DNA of 8,100 nucleotides, taken from assembly GCA_945787435.1 (NCBI GenBank), contig CALZHX010000128.1:1-8100 (forward strand). The letters are read 5' to 3'. This DNA is from an uncultured Woeseiaceae bacterium. GTDB lineage: Bacteria > Pseudomonadota > Gammaproteobacteria > Steroidobacterales > Woeseiaceae. The translations under genes were made by a program, and so were the position numbers. The notes under the pieces are model-generated. The model worked only from the letters and a program-made list of their open reading frames with translations. It was not told the DNA's origin and did not search any database. Shown here piece by piece: positions 1 through 5,818 of this stretch. Position 1 is the first letter of the stretch. Each line of letters starts with the position of its first letter.

Positions 1-3000
1 ACGACTCACCAGCCCTTCCCGACCCGCGTCCGCGGGCAGCACATGCACATTGCCTTTCTGGTCGCCAATAACGATATTTGTGGCATCGGGCGTCGCGACA
101 GCAACCGCGTCGCCGGACGGCGCCCAGATTGTCTGTGACAGACTGCTGTCTTCGGTTTCGTTGAGCGCCGGCGGCGTCGGCGCGCGCCAGAATCGAGCTA
201 TGGCAGACGCCCCTCCGGTTACCACGATCTGCTCGTCTGCGCTGAAGGCCAGCAAGCTGGCCCTGTCCTGCGTAGCTCCTGATCCCAGGGGCGGCCCAAG
301 TAATCGCCCATGCTCGGTTTCGTAAACCTGGAACCCGCGCCCGGGCCTGCCAACAAGCACCCGCGTACCGGATGGCGAAAATTGCAGCTGCCAGCGCCCT
401 GTCGCATATTCCTCAAGCAGAGGGTCTGCAGGCCGGTCAATGCGCCACAGGGAAACACCTTCGCTGCCAAATACAGCTCCGAGCAAGCCCCCTCCTGCCG
501 CGAGGCTGATTTCGCTCGGCTGCGCCGACAAGTCGATCTGTACGATCAACGACTCATCGCGAAAATCCCATACGCGAACAGCGCGATCGTAATCAGCGAC
601 AGCGATTCGTTGCCCGTTCGGGTCCAGGGACACGAGTGCCGGCGTGCCGGCGATATCCAGTTTTGCCACGACCGACGCGCTTTCCAATGACCACAGCTCC
701 AATGCTGTGTCACTGTCGTTATACCTCTGCACGAACAGGTGGGCGCCATCGTCAGTCAGTACCGACGTCGCGCTCGCAGCGCCGACTTCCAGTGTCGCGT
801 TGCGGCGTCCGGTCGTCGTATCCCAGAGGTGAATTGCGTCCTGTGTTGCCGTGACGAGTAGCCTCGCACCAGTACTGAGCCCAATCAGTTTTTCGAGTTC
901 GTTGACGGCGACCGCACGAACCGGTTTTGCGAACGCAAGATCCCACACGCGTGCGCTGTCGCTTTGCAGCGCACGGGCGACGGCAAAACGTCCGTCCGCG
1001 CTGAACCATACATTGTCGGTTTCGCGTTCAGCTGGGTCAGAAATATTCAGGCCACGCTGAAAGTCCTCAACGAGACCCTGCGAATTCAGGTTGAGGTTCC
1101 AGCCGACGAGCCGACCGGCCACACCGAGTTCTTCATCTCGAACGCTCAGGCTCCATGTGCCATTCAGCGGTTCGCCGATGAGTTCACGCAGCTGGGTCGC
1201 CGAAACACGCAGATCTTCATTTGCGGATGCGCGCTCGACACCGAGATCAACTTCAACCGCTCGCCCCGAAGGCGCTATGAGCTTGACGCGCAAATCTGTT
1301 GCGCGCGCATGACTGATATTGATTGTCAGACCTATCCGCGACACTGTACCCTCGCGGTCCACGATGACGCGTCGCACCAGCGGTGATACTTCAAGCGCCG
1401 TTATCGCCCAGTTCTCCCTTTGTTGCAGCCCTTGCGATTCAAGAGACCATTGCGTGACCTCGGCGGCCCGCACTTCGGTCAGTAACAAGTTGTCCGGATT
1501 GAAAACGATGTGGCCACGACCCTCGTTGGTGAGGCTGGCAAGCAATAATGGATAGTCATCCGCAACGAGCATCGCCGAACTGCTGCGCCGCTGCGGCGTG
1601 GACAGAACCAACGCTTCCAGGGACGCAAGCAGTGCGTCATCGCGTCGCTCTTCACGTCGCGCCTCCCGCGTGCGTGCATCCCAATAACCAGCAAGTAGTT
1701 CGTCCGGCAATCGACCCGCATCCGGCAGCGCGTCTGCAAGCTCCGCGACCGCCGTTATTTCCTCGCTGCTGCCAGCCGCTGTCGCACGATTCTGAAGGAA
1801 GCTCCGGAACAGGTTGTCCGCCGCTTCAACATGCCCGGGAAAGGAACGCATGTTCACGTAGGCATCCTGGGCAAGCTGCAGCTCAACGGTGTCGGAGGTC
1901 AAAATATTGACGTAGGACCTCGGCAATAGCTGGGTGTACCCGAACGGAATCGCCACGATCGCGAGTATCACCGCGGCCGCGATCGCCGGCGTGCGCCAGT
2001 GCGTTGGCAGATTCTCGTTAGCCCAGCGAGTCGTAAACACCGCGCCGTAGAGACGATTGCGAACGGCCAGGTTGCCTTCCTCGTCAATGAAAATCAGCCC
2101 AATCGCGATAAGCCGTCGATGAAGCGGAGAACCGAGATCAGCCGCAACCTCCAGACCCTTGCGGATGCGCCCGTACAGATTCAATAGTGGTTCAGCGCGT
2201 TTCTTGTCGTTGACGATCTCACGGTGAATGTGACTCATGTGCGGCTCACTGTGCAGCGCTGCACGGCCAGCCAGTTGCTGGGTCGCGAGGCGGTCCACAT
2301 CCTCTGCAATGTCACCATCCATTACGTCGCGAGATATCGCGCGGGCGAGTTTTTGTGACAGGTAGGGTTGCCCACCGGTCCAGAAGTAGACGCGATCCAG
2401 CGCGGCAGCCGTCTTTTCCGGCGGCAAATTCATTTCCATCGCGAACAGGTCGAGATCAGGCCGTGAGAAGTCAGCCAGCAACACGGGCTGCGTGACATTG
2501 AATGGCGACAGCTCGGGCTCGCCGATCAGGTTCAGTGGATCGCATTCACCCAGCAATACAAATGTGAGACGCGAGAACTCCGGATCCGTCGCGCGCGCAT
2601 TGTGTGCTGCCCGAATGCTTGCCAGCAACTGGTCGGCAAATGGCAACTCGCCGATGCACTGGATTTCATCGATGAAGACGACAATGCGTTCATGCACATT
2701 GCGCAATACGATTTCCGAATAGAACTCGACCAGCCGTTGCCGATTGCTAAGGATCGATTTGTCCTGCCACCAGGTCTGCAGGTCGACTCGAATTCGTAGC
2801 TGCCGCAAGAGCCGATAGGCCACGCTGTAGTACCAGCGCCCCGCATCCGATCCGGCATCACGAACGCCGATCTGCTCGAGATCGAGAATGGCGACCTTGA
2901 AACCGTTGTTTTCGAGGCGTGCTGCGGCTGCGGCGACCAGGCTCGACTTGCCGCTGCGATCCGGCGCGATGATGTGCGCGTAGCGACCGGCGACCACGGT

Positions 3001-3144
3001 CTCATATAACACGTCGTCCGCCCCACGATGCACGTAGCCGGCACGAACGGCGTGCAGCGGTGAGCCGACGCTGAAAAACTCGCCCGTAGTATCCAGCCTG
3101 CCACGCTCGGTGCCAGGCGACTGTTCGTCCGAATTACCGCTCAT
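1..3144 (-). CDS. Membrane-anchored AAA-like (AAA_35-type) ATPase with P/Homo B domain and WD40 propeller; 3' end outside window
   Basis: The frame is open from ATG 3144 to the left edge: 1048 residues, no stop, C-terminus missing. Residues about 20-300 form a P-loop ATPase: Walker A APDRSGKSS (60-68) and Walker B IVVFIDE (154-160). SPFNVTQP (213-220), DF (225-226) and FWTGGQPYLSQK (254-265) resemble the AAA-like family AAA_35. Residues 300-376 look like its winged-helix end (LIAIGLIFID, VRNRLYGAVF). A single hydrophobic helix lies at about 386-402, then a charged helical linker (410-540; RTREARREERR at 491-501). Residues 577-688 match a proprotein-convertase P/Homo B domain (ISHARATDL, IAPSG, GTWSLSVRD, GWNLNL). 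From about 705, seven or eight WD40-like blades follow, with VWD, LWD, LWS, VWD, LWR, VYE and FWR at roughly 40-residue spacing. I infer a cytoplasmic ATPase and periplasmic P/WD40 half. ATG 3144 has only a weak GGA upstream; an in-frame TTG precedes it directly. Role unknown; perhaps a STAND-like signalling or defence ATPase. Confidence 0.85.
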   Translation of the reverse strand, partial: MSGNSDEQSPGTERGRLDTTGEFFSVGSPLHAVRAGYVHRGADDVLYETVVAGRYAHIIAPDRSGKSSLVAAAAARLENNGFKVAILDLEQIGVRDAGSDAGRWYYSVAYRLLRQLRIRVDLQTWWQDKSILSNRQRLVEFYSEIVLRNVHERIVVFIDEIQCIGELPFADQLLASIRAAHNARATDPEFSRLTFVLLGECDPLNLIGEPELSPFNVTQPVLLADFSRPDLDLFAMEMNLPPEKTAAALDRVYFWTGGQPYLSQKLARAISRDVMDGDIAEDVDRLATQQLAGRAALHSEPHMSHIHREIVNDKKRAEPLLNLYGRIRKGLEVAADLGSPLHRRLIAIGLIFIDEEGNLAVRNRLYGAVFTTRWANENLPTHWRTPAIAAAVILAIVAIPFGYTQLLPRSYVNILTSDTVELQLAQDAYVNMRSFPGHVEAADNLFRSFLQNRATAAGSSEEITAVAELADALPDAGRLPDELLAGYWDARTREARREERRDDALLASLEALVLSTPQRRSSSAMLVADDYPLLLASLTNEGRGHIVFNPDNLLLTEVRAAEVTQWSLESQGLQQRENWAITALEVSPLVRRVIVDREGTVSRIGLTINISHARATDLRVKLIAPSGRAVEVDLGVERASANEDLRVSATQLRELIGEPLNGTWSLSVRDEELGVAGRLVGWNLNLNSQGLVEDFQRGLNISDPAERETDNVWFSADGRFAVARALQSDSARVWDLAFAKPVRAVAVNELEKLIGLSTGARLLVTATQDAIHLWDTTTGRRNATLEVGAASATSVLTDDGAHLFVQRYNDSDTALELWSLESASVVAKLDIAGTPALVSLDPNGQRIAVADYDRAVRVWDFRDESLIVQIDLSAQPSEISLAAGGGLLGAVFGSEGVSLWRIDRPADPLLEEYATGRWQLQFSPSGTRVLVGRPGRGFQVYETEHGRLLGPPLGSGATQDRASLLAFSADEQIVVTGGASAIARFWRAPTPPALNETEDSSLSQTIWAPSGDAVAVATPDATNIVIGDQKGNVHVLPADAGREGLVSR

Positions 3145-3255
3145 CAAAGATCCAGGTGAACCGCGCTCGTGTATTCTCCCACAATGGCTGAATCACGGCT
3201 TCTCAAAAAGGACCTGTTTGGCGAAATCCGGCTGTGATCGCTATACTCCCGCGCC
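3145..3255. other. Divergent intergenic region
   Basis: This 111-bp gap separates the start codons of the ATPase gene (leftward) and the small gene (rightward). It contains the rightward promoter described separately. For the leftward gene I see no clean -35/-10 pair: a GAATAC-like sequence about 30 nt upstream of its ATG is the best -10 candidate, with no properly spaced -35. No operator-like palindrome or riboswitch-like structure stands out. Confidence 0.5.
3218..3247 (+). promoter_or_regulatory. Putative sigma70 promoter of the small gene, giving a leaderless mRNA
   Basis: TTGGCG (3218-3223) resembles a -35 box and TATACT (3242-3247) a -10 box, with an 18-bp spacer. Transcription would be expected to start about 7 nt after the -10, near 3254-3256, which coincides with the ATG at 3256. 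The stretch between the -10 and the ATG is CTCCCGCGCC-like, with no purine-rich ribosome binding site, which also fits leaderless translation. This is read by eye from consensus, without experimental support. Confidence 0.5.
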
Positions 3256-3504
3256 ATGAGCTACTGCCATCAGCACAATCTCGTCGACCCGGCATTAGCC
3301 GGCACCGAGCGACCGTACGGGATTCGCGTGACCCTGCCGGCCGGCGACACAATGCGAAAAATCCTGGGCGAAAGCTGGGAAAAACTGCACTGGTACCCGA
3401 GCGAAGGGGAGCGGGATTCCGCCTACGAACACATGGCGATGCGCCACGGCTATTACCGTGACAGCGATACACCGACGCAAGTACTGGAAAAAATCGTACG
3501 CTGA
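3256..3504 (+). CDS. Small uncharacterised protein, 82 aa, probably translated from a leaderless mRNA
   Basis: I do not recognise a named family. The 82-residue product starts MSYCHQHNL and has no signal peptide or transmembrane segment, so it should be cytoplasmic. The middle and C-terminal parts have a folded-protein composition: YGIRVTLPAGD (21-31), an aromatic-rich ESWEKLHWYPSEGERD (39-54), then MAMRHGYYR (60-68) and VLEKIVR at the end. The pattern suggests a compact alpha/beta protein with conserved Trp/Tyr positions. It is believed to be a real gene because it fills the gap between two opposite-strand genes without overlapping either, has a well-placed promoter, and its stop is only 32 bp from the stop of the converging phospholipase gene. 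An internal Met at residue 33 is a less likely start because it would remove the LPAGD segment. Function unknown. Confidence 0.7.
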   Translation: MSYCHQHNLVDPALAGTERPYGIRVTLPAGDTMRKILGESWEKLHWYPSEGERDSAYEHMAMRHGYYRDSDTPTQVLEKIVR

Positions 3505-3521
3505 CCAGACCCGCTGTCAGC
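3488..3521 (-). terminator. Weak candidate intrinsic terminator for the phospholipase gene
   Basis: GCTGAC (3500-3505) and GTCAGC (3516-3521) are perfect inverted repeats separated by 10 nt. Read on the minus strand, downstream of the phospholipase stop, the hairpin is followed after 6 nt by a run of six T (3493-3488). The stem is only 6 bp, the gap to the T-run is longer than usual and the T-run lies inside the end of the small gene, so this is tentative. Confidence 0.25.
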
Positions 3522-3536
3522 GGCCCGAAGTCGCGG

Positions 3537-5750
3537 CTACCAGCGCGGTGGCGCGCCGAAGAACAGGTAATAGTTGCTACGACCACCCTCTCCGAACCCA
3601 GCTCCCAGGTACACCGGCCCGATCAGCGTGTCAAAGCCTGAGAACAGACTGCCATTGAACAGTGCTGAATCAAAACTGATATCCGACAGTGTCTGCCAGG
3701 TATTGCCGATTTCGGCCGAGGCACCGAGGTAAATCGGTATTTCGAGCAGGCCGCCTGAAGAATCGCTGACCTGGCGGTAATACATCAGACGCGCCATCGC
3801 CGCATGTGGCCCACTGATCTCACCACGCTCCAGGCCCGAGAGGCGCAGGAACCCACCCAGTGTAAACAGATCCTGAATGCCATTTTTTGAGTCGAGCGTC
3901 GTGGCATACAGGGCACCAACGTGCCAGCTGTTCTTGCCATGACTCCAGCTTCCTTCTACTTCAGCTTCGACAGTGTCGAATCTCTCATCAGCGCCGATAT
4001 CCGGTAAGGACAGATTCCACCTGAGGTCTGCACGTATTCCGCTCCTTGGAAATTGCGCATCATCGCGCGTGTCGAATCGCAGCCGCGTCAATACGCCACC
4101 GGTATCAAAATCAATCGTCGACAAAGCCGGGTCACCGACTTTGACCCTGGCCGTGCCACGGCCGCGATAGCCGCCGACCCGAATCTCCCCGATTGATCCA
4201 ATGTGCGTGCCAAGATCAAATCCGAGTTCTGACTCGGAGATTCGGTAGCGCGCAACGGCGTCTTCGCCGGAAAATGCGTTCAGATTCCGCTGTCGCAGGT
4301 CGATTCTGGGCGCCACAAAAAGGCGTGAACCTTCAGTCAGAGGCTGATAGAACTCGGAGATCAGCAGCGGATCGGTGCCGAGTTGCAGATCTGTCTGCCA
4401 TTCCGCGCCGCGGGCGTTGATGCCGGTTCTTGTCAACCGCGTGCCGACATTGAACGCGGTCGAACCTTCGAAGTCATTCTCGAGAGAAACCGCGAACTTC
4501 AGGATATTCGGGCCGTAGCTTTTGCTGCGTGCATTGAATTCAACACCGGTCTGCCCACCTTCCTCGACAAGCCTGTAGCTGACCTGCTCGTGAATATTCA
4601 GTCCGTATAGATCCTCGGCTGCATTCGCCAGCAGAGTCGTGTCGATTGGATCCCCGGCCGCGATACTCAGATACGATTCAAGCATTTCCGATGAATGACT
4701 GCTGTCGTCAGTAACTCGCACGAATGCCAGCTGCGAATCGATCGGCGCAGGCGCGCCACGTTGTGCAAGATGCTGTGCGAACTGCACTTCATCGAGGGCG
4801 ACTTCGGACAACTTACGCGAAACCGCAAGCACCGCTTCTTCGCCCGGCCCAATAGTCTCGGGTGTATCCGCGAAATTGCCGGAATCGAACGTGCCCAGTT
4901 TGGGGCGTATCAGGATATCGTCACCCGACAACAACTCGATCTGGCGCAGCGTGTCCCTGCGCATCAGGATCGTTAGCATCTGTTCCGAGATCTTCACTGC
5001 CGACGTCAGTTCGTCGACCTGGTAAAGAGGGAATTCCACGTCGACCGCAATTATGATGTCGACGTCCATTGCACGCATGACATCAACGGGCAGGTTGGCG
5101 GCAATGCCACCATCGACAAGTAGTTTTCCGTCCAGCTCAGCGGGCGCGAAAATCGCAGGCACTGACATACTGGCGCGAATCGACCGGGCGAGGTCGCCGC
5201 CAGCCATGACATGCGGCATTCCCGTCCCAACGTCCGTCGCAACCGCTCTGAATGGAATCGGCAGCTCGTCGTAATTACGGATGTGCGATACATCAATCGT
5301 GAGTTCGCGAAGAACGAGGTCGAGCCGCTGACCTTCGACGACGCCCATCGGCAGCAACAGTCCTTTGTCACCAACGCCCAGCTCCAGTGCAATCGGATAG
5401 CGCTCGTCGTCGAGTTTACGACGGAAACTCAGGTGCTCGCGCGACGGCGTATCCGACATTGCATCTGCCCAGTCGAGTGTCGTGACGATCCCCTCGAGTT
5501 CCGCGGGTGTCTTGCCGGACGCGTAAAGCCCACCAATAATCGCGCCCATACTGGTACCCGCGATCGCGTCAATCGGCACCCTTTGTCTCTCAAGTTCCTT
5601 GAGAACGCCGATGTGTGCGGCGCCGCGGGCACCACCACCACCCAGCACCAGGCCGATACGGGGCCGGTCCGCATACGAATTGACAGTTGCCGCTAGCAGC
5701 ATTGCCATACCAATGGCCTGGGCATATCGGATCAGAAAACTGGATTTCAT
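3537..5750 (-). CDS. Patatin-like phospholipase with POTRA and outer-membrane barrel (PlpD-like, type Vd autotransporter)
   Basis: A 737-residue protein predicted to hydrolyse phospholipid acyl esters and to be anchored in, or released from, the outer membrane. Residues 1-27 are a signal peptide (likely cut after SYA). The patatin domain spans about 30-335: oxyanion-hole GGGGARG (37-43), nucleophile GTSMG with Ser67, and the dyad aspartate in DGG (Asp213). All catalytic elements are intact. Residues about 340-410 resemble one POTRA domain. Residues 411-737 show alternating beta-strand patterns ending in NYYLFFGAPPRW, with a terminal Trp as expected for a BamA-assembled barrel. Order and length match PlpD of Pseudomonas aeruginosa. 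ATG 5750 is chosen because it begins the signal peptide directly; the ribosome binding site is weak (GAG about 8 nt upstream). The gene is divergent from the TonB-dependent receptor and probably monocistronic. Substrate and secretion of the catalytic domain are inferred from family. Confidence 0.93.
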   Translation of the reverse strand: MKSSFLIRYAQAIGMAMLLAATVNSYADRPRIGLVLGGGGARGAAHIGVLKELERQRVPIDAIAGTSMGAIIGGLYASGKTPAELEGIVTTLDWADAMSDTPSREHLSFRRKLDDERYPIALELGVGDKGLLLPMGVVEGQRLDLVLRELTIDVSHIRNYDELPIPFRAVATDVGTGMPHVMAGGDLARSIRASMSVPAIFAPAELDGKLLVDGGIAANLPVDVMRAMDVDIIIAVDVEFPLYQVDELTSAVKISEQMLTILMRRDTLRQIELLSGDDILIRPKLGTFDSGNFADTPETIGPGEEAVLAVSRKLSEVALDEVQFAQHLAQRGAPAPIDSQLAFVRVTDDSSHSSEMLESYLSIAAGDPIDTTLLANAAEDLYGLNIHEQVSYRLVEEGGQTGVEFNARSKSYGPNILKFAVSLENDFEGSTAFNVGTRLTRTGINARGAEWQTDLQLGTDPLLISEFYQPLTEGSRLFVAPRIDLRQRNLNAFSGEDAVARYRISESELGFDLGTHIGSIGEIRVGGYRGRGTARVKVGDPALSTIDFDTGGVLTRLRFDTRDDAQFPRSGIRADLRWNLSLPDIGADERFDTVEAEVEGSWSHGKNSWHVGALYATTLDSKNGIQDLFTLGGFLRLSGLERGEISGPHAAMARLMYYRQVSDSSGGLLEIPIYLGASAEIGNTWQTLSDISFDSALFNGSLFSGFDTLIGPVYLGAGFGEGGRSNYYLFFGAPPRW

Positions 5751-5788
5751 CAGTAGCTCATTTGGTCAGGACGAGGTTCTCGCGCCCG

Positions 5789-5796
5789 ATTATAAT
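5789..5796. promoter_or_regulatory. Palindromic -10 element ATTATAAT, candidate bidirectional promoter
   Basis: ATTATAAT is its own reverse complement, so a perfect TATAAT reads on the plus strand (5791-5796) and on the minus strand (5794-5789). It sits in the 68-bp gap between two divergent genes, 22 bp before the receptor ATG (5819) and 38 bp before the phospholipase ATG (5750). Expected starts would be near 5803 (plus) and 5782 (minus), giving leaders of about 16 and 32 nt. No good -35 hexamer is visible at 16-18 bp on either side, so an activator or a -10-dominated promoter would be needed. No Fur-box-like palindrome is visible. Confidence 0.45.
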
Positions 5797-5808
5797 GGCG
5801 CGCTGGCC

Positions 5809-5814
5809 GGGAGA
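5809..5814 (+). promoter_or_regulatory. Ribosome binding site that fixes the receptor start
   Basis: GGGAGA lies 4 nt before the ATG at 5819. This purine-rich site, together with the signal peptide that begins exactly at this codon, selects 5819 over the in-frame upstream starts at 5687 (inside the phospholipase gene) and 5795 (inside the presumed -10 region). Confidence 0.6.
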
Positions 5815-5818
5815 TTGC

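Noticed and set aside
964..1386. 140-codon plus-strand frame inside the ATPase/WD40 gene
   Set aside because: It lies antisense to the P-domain and first propeller blades and shows no recognisable protein features; a shadow of the GC-rich codon bias.
2532..3104. 190-codon minus-strand frame over the ATPase domain
   Set aside because: The alternative minus-strand frame contains the Walker A and B motifs and is continuous from 3144; this one is Ser/Arg-rich and out of frame.
1..3144. Possible frameshift or pseudogene because no stop is visible for the leftmost gene
   Set aside because: Translation is continuous for 1048 codons with domain motifs in frame throughout; the gene simply leaves the window.
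3511..3523. Palindrome CCGCTGTCAGCGG in the convergent gap
   Set aside because: The single-base centre leaves at most a 4-bp stem with a usable loop and there is no adjacent T-run on the plus strand, so it is not a convincing terminator for the small gene; the overlapping GCTGAC/GTCAGC pair is listed instead at low confidence.
5211..5696. 161-codon plus-strand frame inside the phospholipase gene
   Set aside because: It is antisense to well-conserved patatin motifs, has no domain and no promoter or ribosome binding site of its own; a shadow.
5750..5761. Three-codon leader ORF (ATG AGC TAC TGA) overlapping the phospholipase start as TGATG
   Set aside because: It could couple termination to re-initiation, but a three-codon frame arises easily by chance and has no ribosome binding site that I can see.
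5687..5818. Upstream extension of the receptor frame, adding 44 residues from ATG 5687
   Set aside because: It overlaps the start of the phospholipase gene, puts non-signal sequence before the clear signal peptide at 5819, and would translate through the presumed -10 box. The ribosome binding site sits at 5819.
5751..5818. Fur box or other iron-responsive operator for the receptor
   Set aside because: No 19-bp GATAATGATAATCATTATC-like palindrome is present; the only palindrome is the short ATTATAAT.
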